Below are positions 37,522-45,688 of a stretch of DNA of 64,000 nt, piece after piece. This DNA is from Subtercola boreus. GTDB taxonomy: Bacteria > Actinomycetota > Actinomycetes > Actinomycetales > Microbacteriaceae. The stretch spans positions 186,001 to 250,000 of the forward strand of contig NZ_NBXA01000003.1 in the NCBI RefSeq assembly GCF_003399625.1, in the 5' to 3' direction. A model generated the notes under the pieces. That model saw only the letters and a list, made by a program, of their open reading frames with translations, was not told where the DNA came from and did no database searches. A program made the position numbers and the translations under genes. The first letter of the stretch is position 1. Each line of letters opens with the position of its first letter.

Positions 37522-38007
37522 ATGGCCGACCGTGAAGCAGTGTCCCGATTGCGAGCCACGGCGCGCAGGGCGGATCAGCTGCACGCGCAGTCCCGAAAAC
37601 TTCTTGTCGAGAGCGCCCGCTCCGGGGCAGCGGCAGGCCTCTCGCAGCGGCAGATCGGCGAAGCAATCGGTCGCAGCCAACCTGAAGTATCACGACTCCT
37701 TCGATTTCACGGGCATACGACGTTGGCGCAGACGCTGGTGTCGCATCGCAAACCGCTCCTCAGCCTTCTGGCGTCGGCAGGCGGCCGGAACGTCCGCGTT
37801 TTCGGGAGTCTCACTCGAGGAGAAGACGGGCCCGATTCGGACGTGGATCTGCTTGTCGACTTCGCCAAACCGGTCGGCCTGTTCGGCCTCTCTCGCCTAG
37901 AGGCAGCTGCGACCGAGATTGTCAGCGCGCCGGTCGACGTAGTTCCGAGCACCAGCCTCCGAAAGAACCTGGCCGACAGCGTGCGGGCTGAGGCGGTGCC
38001 GCTGTGA
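37522..38007 (+). CDS. HTH-MNT nucleotidyltransferase (MntA-like antitoxin)
   Basis: 161 residues. Residues 40-62 form an HTH (SQRQIGEAIGRSQPEVSRLL). Residues 95-109 carry the minimal nucleotidyltransferase motif GSLTRGEDGPDSDVD, and the third Asp is in APVDVVP at 139. MNT proteins of this kind AMPylate and neutralise a partner HEPN RNase toxin encoded just downstream. Here the downstream partner is reduced to an 18-codon stub that overlaps the stop, so this is an orphan antitoxin. Confidence 0.8.
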   Translation: MADREAVSRLRATARRADQLHAQSRKLLVESARSGAAAGLSQRQIGEAIGRSQPEVSRLLRFHGHTTLAQTLVSHRKPLLSLLASAGGRNVRVFGSLTRGEDGPDSDVDLLVDFAKPVGLFGLSRLEAAATEIVSAPVDVVPSTSLRKNLADSVRAEAVPL

Positions 38008-38060
38008 GCCGCACCGATTCAGAGGTCGTCCAGACTGCCTTCGGGCGCTTCGACCAGTGA
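38004..38060 (+). pseudogene. 18-codon stub of a HEPN-type toxin gene
   Basis: A GTG overlaps the MNT stop codon as GTGA and reads VSRTDSEVVQTAFGRFDQ before a TGA. This resembles the usual opening of HEPN/DUF86 toxins (MSRxDxxxxxxAxxHxD) at the position expected for the partner. No continuation is found in the other forward frames to 38175. Identification is by context and a short resemblance only. Confidence 0.4.
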
Positions 38061-38175
38061 TCTGCCAGGCACGCATCGAATGGCCCCAGCCGGCCGAAGG
38101 CCGCGCACTCCCAGCAGCGGGTGCGACGATGGATCGCACGAAGACCGCGCCGCCTCGCAGAATGGATGAAACCCC

Positions 38176-38502
38176 GTGACCGTCATCAAGATCAACGCCA
38201 TCACCGTGTCCGCCGACAGCGGCGACGAACTCGCCCACCGTTTCGCCGCGCGAGCCGGTGCCGTCGACGGCCAGGCCGGCTTCGAGGGATTCGAGCTGCT
38301 GAAGCCTCTGGATGACCGCACCACTTGGCTCGTCATCACCCGGTGGAGCGACGAGGAGTCCTTCCAGGCCTGGGTGAGCTCCCCCGCCTTCGGCCACGGC
38401 CACCGCAGCGAAGCCGAACGCTCCGGCCAGCCCGCGCCCGCCCACGTCGGCGTCAGCAGCGAGCTCTGGAGCTACGCGGTCGCCGGCGGCTCCGCCGCCT
38501 GA
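38176..38502 (+). CDS. Haem-degrading monooxygenase (IsdG/MhuD-like)
   Basis: 108-residue ABM-fold ferredoxin-like protein, dimeric in relatives. The IsdG/MhuD catalytic residues align by position: Asn7, Trp66 and His76 (IsdG uses N7/W67/H77, MhuD N7/W66/H75). TRWSDEESFQAWVSSPAFGHGH is the diagnostic stretch. It would release iron from haem. GTG start. No iron box is seen upstream, and no haem importer lies nearby. Confidence 0.83.
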   Translation: MTVIKINAITVSADSGDELAHRFAARAGAVDGQAGFEGFELLKPLDDRTTWLVITRWSDEESFQAWVSSPAFGHGHRSEAERSGQPAPAHVGVSSELWSYAVAGGSAA

Positions 38503-38567
38503 CGCCGACGCCTGACCCTCCGCCGCCCGACCCCCCGCCGCCCAACACCGCCGCTCGAGCGGGCCGG

Positions 38568-39683
38568 TCAGGCCGCGTGCGCCGGGTGGGCGTGGGCAAC
38601 GTGAGCTCCGTTCGCGCCTTCACCGGTGTGCCCGGCGCGAACCGACGGTTCCTCGTTGGTGAACCGGGCCCGCACACCCTCACGGAAGTGACCCGCCAGC
38701 GCCAGCACGATACCGAGCGCCGCCCACCCGGCCACCACGAGCCAGGGGAAGAGCAGGTTCGCGGCAGGGAAGTAGGAGAGGTCGCGGAGCAGCGTCGAAC
38801 CTGCTCCCGGCGGGAACCACTGGCCGACAGCGCCCCACGGCTGCGGCAGGAACTCAAGCGGCTGCGTTGCCGACGAGATCGGGTTCGCAATGAGGAGGAA
38901 GAGCACCGGCCCCACCGCGATGCCCGCCCGCCCGACCAGAGACGCGACACCCACGATCGTCGCGCTCACCGCGAGCAGCGTCAGCGCGATGGCTCCGGCG
39001 TTCACGAAGAAGTTCCCCTGCAGGGCGCCGAACCAGCCCCCGAGAATCGCCTCGAGCGCAATCCCTGCCACCACTACGTAGACCGTGATCGCGACGACTC
39101 TCCGCCACGCCCCCACGATCAGGATGGAGGCAAGGATCCCGCCGAGCATCCCACCCAGCGTGAGCGGGAACGCCGCGGCGGTCAGGCCGGAGCCGCGGGG
39201 GTCGGATGCCGCGAGCGGCACGACATCGGTGACGATGACGGTCACAGCGGGGCTCGACCCGCCGCCGGCCGCTGCCGTCGCTGCCGCGACTTGCGCCTGG
39301 AGCTTCGGAGCGAGGCCGCTGAGCAGCTGGCTCACGACCGGGCTCGCTGCAGATGACGTGAGCACCTCGGGCGACGGGCCGAGCACGATCGCGCCGTAGA
39401 CCTCGCGGGACTCGATCCTCGAAACCGCTGCGGCTCGGTCCTCCGCCCCGGCGAGAGCGAAGGTGCCGGGCGATGCCGCCGTCAGAGTGGCCTCCACCTG
39501 GGTCACGGCACTCTCGGGGCCGACGACCGCGAGCGGGATGTTCTTGACCGCCGAGGTGACAGACGGCCAGGAGAAGGCAAGCACGATGACGCCGACCACT
39601 ACGGCGAGCGCAACCCCGATGCCGATGATGCGGCGCCAGGGCGTCGGAGAGGGAGGTGCTGTCGTGAGCGTGCTGTCGGTCAT
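38568..39683 (-). CDS. YhgE/ABC-2-like membrane protein
   Basis: 371 residues. An N-terminal transmembrane helix (about 20-40) is followed by an extracellular region of about 150 residues, then five to six membrane helices (about 185-345) and a His/Ala-rich tail. This is the YhgE/Pip-like, ABC-2 permease-related plan seen in small efflux or phage-infection proteins. It is divergent from a TetR gene with palindromic repeats in the 99-bp gap, so its expression is probably repressed by that regulator. Confidence 0.7.
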   Translation of the reverse strand: MTDSTLTTAPPSPTPWRRIIGIGVALAVVVGVIVLAFSWPSVTSAVKNIPLAVVGPESAVTQVEATLTAASPGTFALAGAEDRAAAVSRIESREVYGAIVLGPSPEVLTSSAASPVVSQLLSGLAPKLQAQVAAATAAAGGGSSPAVTVIVTDVVPLAASDPRGSGLTAAAFPLTLGGMLGGILASILIVGAWRRVVAITVYVVVAGIALEAILGGWFGALQGNFFVNAGAIALTLLAVSATIVGVASLVGRAGIAVGPVLFLLIANPISSATQPLEFLPQPWGAVGQWFPPGAGSTLLRDLSYFPAANLLFPWLVVAGWAALGIVLALAGHFREGVRARFTNEEPSVRAGHTGEGANGAHVAHAHPAHAA

Positions 39684-39698
39684 CCTGAGCCTTTCAAA

Positions 39699-39712
39699 AA
39701 AGAACGTTCTTT
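39699..39712. promoter_or_regulatory. Palindrome AAAGAACGTTCTTT in membrane protein/tetR gap
   Basis: A 14-bp perfect palindrome, with a related element AAGAA-N6-TTCTT near 39747-39762. These are likely operator sites for the adjacent TetR repressor; the first lies 15 bp upstream of the membrane protein ATG. Confidence 0.6.
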
Positions 39713-39782
39713 CTTTATATGATGCGACCCCCGTAGACTCGGTGTCAAGAATGAATGTTCTTTTTCAGTCGATGAGGTGATG

Positions 39783-40373
39783 ATGCCGAAAGTTACTGCC
39801 GAGTATCGTGAAGCCCGGCGCGACGAGATCACGGCAGCGGCACTCCGCTGCTTTCTGGCGCGGGGATTCGCCGCGACATCCATGTCCGACATCATCGCGG
39901 AGTCCGGGCTCTCAGCCGGGGCGATCTACGGCCACTTCGAGGGCAAACACGACATCATGATGGCTGCTGCGCGCGAAGTCATCGGGCACCGGATAGCCGA
40001 CCTCCGCGAACTGGCCGGCGAATCGGCGCCCTCCCCCGCCGAGGTGGTCACGCGCATGATGACCGGGCTGTCTGGCGATGTCGCGAAGCCGCCGCTCCTC
40101 CTTCAGGTCTGGGCGCAGGCGATGGTCGAAGACGGGGTGCGCGAACTGTTGTGGACGGTCTTCGCCGACATCAGGGAGGCCTACGACCACTACTTCATGA
40201 GGTGGGCCGTCGAACACGAGGGCCTCGATGAGGTGGCGGCACGCGAGTGGACAGCGACCCTGATGCCCGCCGCGGTCGGGCTCGCTCAGGGGTACATCGT
40301 GCAGTCGGCCGTCTTCCCCGCCTTCGACAGCGCCGCCTACATCGCGTCGGTGCGGAGCGTTCTCCAGCAGTGA
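39783..40373 (+). CDS. TetR-family transcriptional regulator
   Basis: 196 residues. The N-terminal HTH (residues about 10-57) contains FLARGFAATSMSDIIAESGLSAGAIYGHFEGK, with a helical ligand domain after it. Three consecutive in-frame starts (GTG 39777, ATG 39780, ATG 39783) exist; GAGG spacing favours 39783. Probably represses the divergent membrane protein and itself. Confidence 0.88.
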   Translation: MPKVTAEYREARRDEITAAALRCFLARGFAATSMSDIIAESGLSAGAIYGHFEGKHDIMMAAAREVIGHRIADLRELAGESAPSPAEVVTRMMTGLSGDVAKPPLLLQVWAQAMVEDGVRELLWTVFADIREAYDHYFMRWAVEHEGLDEVAAREWTATLMPAAVGLAQGYIVQSAVFPAFDSAAYIASVRSVLQQ

Positions 40374-40425
40374 CCCACTGCCGCCACCCCGCCTGCGGCT
40401 TGTCACAGACAGCTCACCCCACTCG

Positions 40426-41442
40426 TCAGAGCACCGACGCGAGGGCGTCAGCATCCGGCAGCGCTGCCTGCTCCTCAGGGGGCAATGACTCGTAGGCGTA
40501 GGTCGCCACAGCCATGGGGGAATCCGACCGGCCGAGCGAGTACCGCACCGTGTGATCATTGCGACTGCCGCAGATCAGGATGCCGACGGTCGGCGCATGC
40601 GCCTCGCGTCGGAGCCGGTCGTCGACCAATGCGACGTAGAACCCGAGCTGTCCGGTGAATCCCGGTTCGAACCTGCCCGTCTTCAGCTCGATGACGACAT
40701 ACCGCAGCTGCTCGACATGGAAGAACAGGAGGTCGAGGTAGAAGTCGTCGCCACCGACATCGAAGTGCACCTGCCGGCCGACGAAGGCGAACCCCTGGCC
40801 CAGCTCACGGAGCGTCTCGACCATCCGGTCGGTGAGCGCCTTCTCGAGCTGGCGCTCCGCCACCTCGTCGCTGAGCCCGAGAAAGTCGAAGACGTACGGG
40901 TCTTTCGCGATCTCTTGCGCGAGTTCAGAATCCGGCTTCGGGAGTTTGGACTCGAAGTTGCTCGGCGCCGACCCCGACCGCTCGAACGTGCGGTTCTTGA
41001 TCTGATGGAGCAGAACGTTGCGCGACCACCCATGAGCGACCGCTTCGGATGCATACCAATCCCGCGCAGATTGGACTTGGAGACGGTCGAGCAACACGGT
41101 GACGTGCCCCCAGGGCAATTGTCCAACAGGTTGTTGGACAATTGCGTTTCGCTCAGGCCACGCAGCCGCCATTCCGCGCATGTAATGAAGATTGCTTCGG
41201 GAGAGTCCCGTCATCTGCGGGAACTCAACACGAAGATCTTCGGCAAGACGCCCAATAACCCCACTTCCCCAGCCGTCACTCTCCTGACGTTCCAGAATTG
41301 TGTGGCCGATGTACCAATAGAGGTCAATCAGCACAGTGTTCACAACACGCCGGGACCTCCGTCTGGCTGCCGTGATCTGCTCGCGCAACGAGCTCAGGAG
41401 TTCGTTATAGCCAACGGGAAGAGAAATGTTTTCGGGTTTCAT
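40426..41442 (-). CDS. DUF1016 (YhcG-like) PD-(D/E)xK nuclease-fold protein
   Basis: 338 residues. An N-terminal winged-helix-like DUF1016 region (about 1-150: YWYIGHTILERQ, LSRSNLHYMRGM) precedes the nuclease fold (about 190-320). There FYLDLLFFH and YVVIELKTG supply the D-(x)n-ExK active site. Families of this kind are found with restriction and defence islands or as orphans. AT-rich upstream sequence suggests recent acquisition. Confidence 0.85.
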   Translation of the reverse strand: MKPENISLPVGYNELLSSLREQITAARRRSRRVVNTVLIDLYWYIGHTILERQESDGWGSGVIGRLAEDLRVEFPQMTGLSRSNLHYMRGMAAAWPERNAIVQQPVGQLPWGHVTVLLDRLQVQSARDWYASEAVAHGWSRNVLLHQIKNRTFERSGSAPSNFESKLPKPDSELAQEIAKDPYVFDFLGLSDEVAERQLEKALTDRMVETLRELGQGFAFVGRQVHFDVGGDDFYLDLLFFHVEQLRYVVIELKTGRFEPGFTGQLGFYVALVDDRLRREAHAPTVGILICGSRNDHTVRYSLGRSDSPMAVATYAYESLPPEEQAALPDADALASVL

Positions 41443-41510
41443 TTCCTCAGCATAACTGAATTATCGTCAATATATTCGAATGAGACGAGAAATCGTCAGC
41501 GTTGGGGACG

Positions 41511-43010
41511 TCAGGCCCCGAGGTTGCCGCTCAGCCGCCCGTGCATCCGCGCGCTCCGGTCGTCGAGGCCGCTGATGGTCACGGCCGTGCCGTGGGCGGC
41601 GAACTTCGTCTCGATCGAGTCGAGGGCGGCGACGCTCGACGCATCCCACACCTGCGCGCGGCCGAAGTCGAGGGTCGCGAGGGGCGGATCCTCGGCGTAC
41701 GAGAATCGGTCGACGAGGTCGTTGCTGCTGCCGAAGAAGAGCGGCCCGTCGATGATGTAATGCACTGACATCCCATCGTCTGCGAGCTGACGCTCGACGC
41801 GGATGACGTGAGCCACCCGGCGCGCGAACAGGATCATCGCCAACACCACACCGACCACGACGCCGATCGCGAGGTTGCCGGTCGCGACCACCACAACCAT
41901 GGTCACCACCATGACGAGCGTCTCGGGAACGGGCATCCGTCGAAGAGTGGAGGGCCTGACACTGTGCCAGTCGACCGTCGTGATCGCCACGATCATCATC
42001 ACGGCGGCGAGCGCCACCATCGGAATACGCCCCATGACGCCGCTCAGCCCGGTGACGAGCGCCAGCAGCACGAGGCCGGCGAAGAAGGTCGAGACCCGGG
42101 TGCGCGCCCGGCCGATCTTCACGTTCACGATGGTCTGGCCGATCATGGCGCAGCCGGCGATGCCGCCGTAGAAGCCCGCGGCGATGTTCGCGACACCGAG
42201 CGCCCACGACTCGCGGCCCTTGTGCGAGGGCGTGTCGGTGAGCTCGTCGACGAGTTTCGCGGTGAGCAGGGTCTCCATGAGGCCGACGAAGGCGACGCTG
42301 AGCGCAGTCGGCCAGATGATCTGCAGCGTCTCGAGATTCAGGGGCACGAGGAATGGAGTGAGGCCGGGCAGGCCTCCGGTGAGCGGGCCCTCGTCCGCGA
42401 CATCCGGAACCATCAGACCGGCCACCACCACCAGAGCCGTCACCACCACGATGGCGACCAGCGGTGCCGGCACTGCCTTCGTGAACCTCGGCAGCACCAG
42501 GATGATCGCGACCGTCAGCGCGAACAGTGGGTACACGACCCACGGCACGTCGATGAGGTGCGGCACCTGCGCCACGAAGATGAGGATGCCCAGGGCGTTC
42601 ACGAACCCGATCATCACCGAACGCGGGATGAACCTCATCAGCCGGGCGAGGCCGGCCAGGCCGAAGACGATCTGCACGATGCCGGCGAGGATGACCGCGG
42701 GGAGCACGTACTGCGTTCCGTGTTCGTGCACCAACGGCGCCACGACGAGGGCGACGGATCCGGCCGCGGCCGTGATCATCGCCGGACGACCGCCGAGGAA
42801 GGTCATCGTCAGCACCAGAACGATCGACGAGACGAGACTGACCAGCGGGTCGACGCCCGCGATGACGGAGAACGAGATGACTTCCGGCACCAGGGCCAGC
42901 GTGGTCACGATGCCGGCGAGCGCCTCCCGGGTGAGGAGCCTCGGCGAGCGGAGCACGTCGCGAACGCCGATGCTCGCGGGAGGGGCGGTCACGGTGGTGG
43001 GAAGCTGCAT
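41511..43010 (-). CDS. SulP-family anion transporter with STAS domain
   Basis: 499 residues, about 11-12 membrane helices then a C-terminal STAS domain (about 410-499). The core motifs GIVTTLALVPEVISFSVIAGVDP and GQTIVNVKIGRARTRVSTFFAG are typical of bacterial SulP carriers of sulfate, bicarbonate or dicarboxylates. Divergent from a MerR regulator with a 36-bp palindrome between them, which suggests inducible control. Confidence 0.9.
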   Translation of the reverse strand: MQLPTTVTAPPASIGVRDVLRSPRLLTREALAGIVTTLALVPEVISFSVIAGVDPLVSLVSSIVLVLTMTFLGGRPAMITAAAGSVALVVAPLVHEHGTQYVLPAVILAGIVQIVFGLAGLARLMRFIPRSVMIGFVNALGILIFVAQVPHLIDVPWVVYPLFALTVAIILVLPRFTKAVPAPLVAIVVVTALVVVAGLMVPDVADEGPLTGGLPGLTPFLVPLNLETLQIIWPTALSVAFVGLMETLLTAKLVDELTDTPSHKGRESWALGVANIAAGFYGGIAGCAMIGQTIVNVKIGRARTRVSTFFAGLVLLALVTGLSGVMGRIPMVALAAVMMIVAITTVDWHSVRPSTLRRMPVPETLVMVVTMVVVVATGNLAIGVVVGVVLAMILFARRVAHVIRVERQLADDGMSVHYIIDGPLFFGSSNDLVDRFSYAEDPPLATLDFGRAQVWDASSVAALDSIETKFAAHGTAVTISGLDDRSARMHGRLSGNLGA

Positions 43011-43123
43011 ACGTGGACTTTCGCGAGTGGGGCACCCGGAGGGGCGCCAGTGGGCAGTGAACTGCGCACCCTTGCGCGAACATCCATGTCGATGCCCCAG
43101 AATCGTCTGAGCACAACCGACAC

Positions 43124-43159
43124 CATCAACTCTACCCTTACGTAAGGGTAGAGTTGATG
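43124..43159. promoter_or_regulatory. Perfect 36-bp palindrome, MerR operator
   Basis: Arms of 18 bases each (CATCAACTCTACCCTTAC and its exact complement) with no spacer, between the sulP and merR genes. The core ACCCTTACGTAAGGGT is MerR-like. It spans 114-149 bp upstream of the sulP ATG and ends 15 bp before the chosen merR ATG. Confidence 0.75.
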
Positions 43160-43174
43160 CAGGAAAGAGACGTG

Positions 43175-43561
43175 ATGACGGATGCCCCCGAGCAGATGAT
43201 GCAGATCGGCGAGCTCGCGGAGAAGACGAGCATGTCGCTCCGCACGATCCGGCACTACGACGAAGTCGGCATCCTGCGGCCGAGCGGACGTTCGGAGGGC
43301 GGCTTCCGGCTGTACACCCACTCCGACTTCAGCCGGCTGATGCTGATTCGTCGCATGAAGCCGCTCGGCTTCACGCTGGAGGAGATGGCCGAGCTGCTCC
43401 GCACCATCGACCGGATGCGCACCGAGACCGATCACGACGCGCTGGTCGCCCTCCGAAGCACCCTGGCCGATTTCGTCGAGCAGACGACCGTGCGGCGAGC
43501 TCGACTCGAAGAGCAACTGGGCATGGCCGACGAGTTCCTGGAGCTGCTGCGCGCCCAGTGA
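43175..43561 (+). CDS. MerR-family transcriptional regulator
   Basis: 128 residues. N-terminal winged HTH (MQIGELAEKTSMSLRTIRHYDEVGIL, SEGGFRLY), then a dimerising helix and a short C-terminus without the Cys cluster of metal sensors. ATG 43175 was chosen because GGAAAGAG lies 7 nt before it; an upstream ATG at 43157 lies inside the palindrome. Likely regulator of divergent sulP. Confidence 0.87.
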   Translation: MTDAPEQMMQIGELAEKTSMSLRTIRHYDEVGILRPSGRSEGGFRLYTHSDFSRLMLIRRMKPLGFTLEEMAELLRTIDRMRTETDHDALVALRSTLADFVEQTTVRRARLEEQLGMADEFLELLRAQ

Positions 43562-43621
43562 GCAGAACACGGTCGCCGTGGGCCGCGAGACCCCGCAGCG
43601 GTCCATCACGGTCACAATGCG

Positions 43622-43785
43622 GCAATGCGGTTGCTCGAAAACGGCGTCGATCCTTCGGATCGTGAACAGCGCTGTCTGCCTATGACCTTCCATCAGGAGG
43701 CCCGCGTTGACGAGGATCAGGATGTTCACGATGCGCCCGTTTCCGTCTTCGAAAGATCCGATGTCGCCAATGCCGCTCGAAGATC
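43622..43785 (-). pseudogene. Fic/DOC-family gene fragment
   Basis: Minus-strand FEDGNGR at 43733-43753 is followed by a hydrophobic NILILVNAGLL segment, as in the Fic core where DGNGR leads into a helix. The HPF preceding it is replaced by GS, and a nearby frame (EDLRAALATSDLSKTETG) suggests a frameshift. It is degenerate; a chance resemblance cannot be ruled out. Confidence 0.45.
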
Positions 43786-43790
43786 CTCAC

Positions 43791-43825
43791 AACGTGTAAA
43801 AAAATCGCCATATTTTTTACACGTT
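43791..43825. repeat. AT-rich inverted repeat with GTGTAAAAA arms
   Basis: AACGTGTAAAAAAAT, six bases, ATTTTTTACACGTT: about 14 bp of stem with one bulge. A third GTGTAAAAA copy follows at about 43834. Composition is unlike the surrounding 70 percent GC. It is probably an operator or the edge of a lost element. Confidence 0.7.
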
Positions 43826-43909
43826 CCGATGATGTGTAAAAAGCCTTTGCATATCTTGTCGGCGGGCAGCATCAAGACAGCGGGAAACCGGCGTCGGTAG
43901 AATTGTGCG

Positions 43910-44314
43910 ATGACACGCAGCGCATCGAGCTCCCCCGCACGCACCATCGCCCGCCTCCTGCTCGGCGGAGCCCTCGTCTTCGCCGGAACGAGTCACCTGA
44001 CCTTCGCGCGCGACGACTTCCGCGCCCAGGTACCGGACTTCGTGCCACTGAAGACCGACACCACCGTGCTGGCCTCCGGTGTGGTCGAGATCGGCCTCGG
44101 CGCCGCTCTGCTGCTCACGCGGGGCAGCGCGCGGAAGGCCACCGGCAGCATCGCGGCCGCGTTCTTCACCGCCATCTTCCCGGGCAACATCGCCCAGCTC
44201 GTGCACCACCGCGACGCTTTCGGTCTCGACACCGACCGGAAGCGGGCGATCCGCCTGGTCTTCCAGCCCGTGCTCATCGCCGTTGCCCTCTGGTCGACGC
44301 GCAGCCCCCGGTGA
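43910..44314 (+). CDS. DoxX-like small membrane protein
   Basis: 134 residues with four hydrophobic helices: ARLLLGGALVFAGTSHLTF, then VLASGVVEIGLGAALLL, then AAAFFTAIFPGNIAQLVHH, then LVFQPVLIAVALW. This four-helix DoxX/DoxD-like plan is common and functionally undefined. It ends 10 nt before the GNAT-AAA gene on the same strand and may be co-transcribed with it. Confidence 0.75.
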   Translation: MTRSASSSPARTIARLLLGGALVFAGTSHLTFARDDFRAQVPDFVPLKTDTTVLASGVVEIGLGAALLLTRGSARKATGSIAAAFFTAIFPGNIAQLVHHRDAFGLDTDRKRAIRLVFQPVLIAVALWSTRSPR

Positions 44315-44324
44315 TGCGCCTCCC

Positions 44325-45614
44325 ATGACCACGGCCCGCATCCGCGACTTCCAGCCAGACGACATCGACGGCATCCTGCACCTCTGGGAGGAGATGCGCC
44401 TGGCCCAGACCGAGCCGGTCTACAGCCTTCCCGAGGTGCTCGCCTCCTGCCAGCAGGACCACGCCGTCGTGGCCGTGATAGACGACGTTGTGATCGGTGC
44501 CGCTGTGGGCCGGGCCGCCCATGCCCAGGGCTGGATCGTCTTCCTGGCCACGGCCGCGACGCACCAACGCCTGGGTATCGGCGGCAAGCTCCTCGCTGCC
44601 CTGGAGAAACGGATGGCGCCGCTCGGCCTGTCGAAGCTGTCGGTGCTGCTGCCCGAGAACGTCGTGCAGGTCGGTGCGTTCAGCGAGCAGGGCTTCGAGA
44701 CCAAGAAGAACCTCCGCTACCTCGAACGCCGCATCCCCGTGCAGCGCAACGAGCTGAGCGCGCTCAGCGAGCTGGGCGGACGGATCCTGCCGCGCGGCCT
44801 CTGGACGTCGATCGGCGGCATGGCGAAGGAGAAGGAACTGCTCGAACGCCGGCTGGTCATGCCGCTCGCGAACAGCGACCTCGCCGAACGGTTCGGCGTG
44901 CAGCCGCCGAGCGCCGTGGTGCTGTTCGGGCCTCCCGGCACCGGCAAGACGACGTTCGCCCGGGCGATCGCCTCACGCCTGGAGTGGTCGTTCGTCGAGG
45001 TGTTCCCGTCTCGCCTCGCGAGCGATCCGGCGGGCCTCGCCGGCGCTCTCCGGGAGACTTTCACGAAGATCGCCGACCTCGAGCACGCCGTCGTGTTCAT
45101 CGACGAGGTCGAGGAGATCGCCGTTCAGCGCGGCGGCGAGCCGCCGTCGGCGATGCAGGGCGTGACGAACGAACTGCTGAAGATCATCCCGACCTTCCGT
45201 GACCAGCCCAACCGCCTGCTGGTGTGCGCCACGAACTTCATCCGGGCGCTCGACACGGCCTTTCTCCGTCACGGCCGGTTCGACTACGTCATCCCTATCG
45301 GCCTGCCCGATGAGGATGCCCGTGCGTCGATCTGGGCCCGCTACATCCCGCCCCAGTCGCTGGAGGGCGTCGACCTGCCGGCGCTGGTCGCCCGCACCGA
45401 GGGGTTCTCGCCCGCCGACATCGAGTACGCCGCTCGCCGGGCCTCGCAGGGAGCGCTCGAGGCGGCACTCTATCCGGAGCAGGATGGCGCGGTGCGAGCG
45501 ACGGGCCCGCAGACGGCCGACTACCTGCACGCCATCGGCGAGACGCGGGCGACGGTGTCGTCGGATGTCGCCGCGGCCTTCCTCGAGGACATCGACCGCA
45601 TCGCGAGGCTCTGA
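44325..45614 (+). CDS. GNAT acetyltransferase fused to AAA+ ATPase
   Basis: 429-residue cytoplasmic fusion. Residues 1-138 are a GNAT domain with the acetyl-CoA loop QRLGIGGKLL at 81-90 and a C-terminal ENVVQVGAFSEQGFE. Residues about 160-429 are a classic AAA module: Walker A GPPGTGKTT at 202-210, Walker B VVFIDEVEEI at 256-265, sensor-1 Asn at 304, Arg fingers in FLRHGRFDY at 313-321, and a helical lid (GFSPADIEYAARRA). The AAA part is like FtsH/Cdc48/proteasomal ATPases but lacks protease or N-domain; the GNAT occupies the substrate-recognition position. Function unknown. Confidence 0.85.
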   Translation: MTTARIRDFQPDDIDGILHLWEEMRLAQTEPVYSLPEVLASCQQDHAVVAVIDDVVIGAAVGRAAHAQGWIVFLATAATHQRLGIGGKLLAALEKRMAPLGLSKLSVLLPENVVQVGAFSEQGFETKKNLRYLERRIPVQRNELSALSELGGRILPRGLWTSIGGMAKEKELLERRLVMPLANSDLAERFGVQPPSAVVLFGPPGTGKTTFARAIASRLEWSFVEVFPSRLASDPAGLAGALRETFTKIADLEHAVVFIDEVEEIAVQRGGEPPSAMQGVTNELLKIIPTFRDQPNRLLVCATNFIRALDTAFLRHGRFDYVIPIGLPDEDARASIWARYIPPQSLEGVDLPALVARTEGFSPADIEYAARRASQGALEAALYPEQDGAVRATGPQTADYLHAIGETRATVSSDVAAAFLEDIDRIARL

Positions 45615-45688
45615 CCCGAGCGGTCGCACCCGGCCGAGCGGTCGCACACAGCCCGCGGTGGGTCCCCGCCCCGACCGGCCGCACCCGG

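Larger units (their letters stand above)
43562..43909. other. 348-bp gene-poor gap with a Fic remnant and AT-rich palindrome
   Basis: This interval holds no intact gene. On the minus strand at about 43622-43785 a frame reads GSFEDGNGRIVNILILVNAGLL, resembling the Fic active-site loop (HPFxDGNGR) without the catalytic His and without the rest of the protein. The right half is AT-rich and contains a large inverted repeat. Confidence 0.7.
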
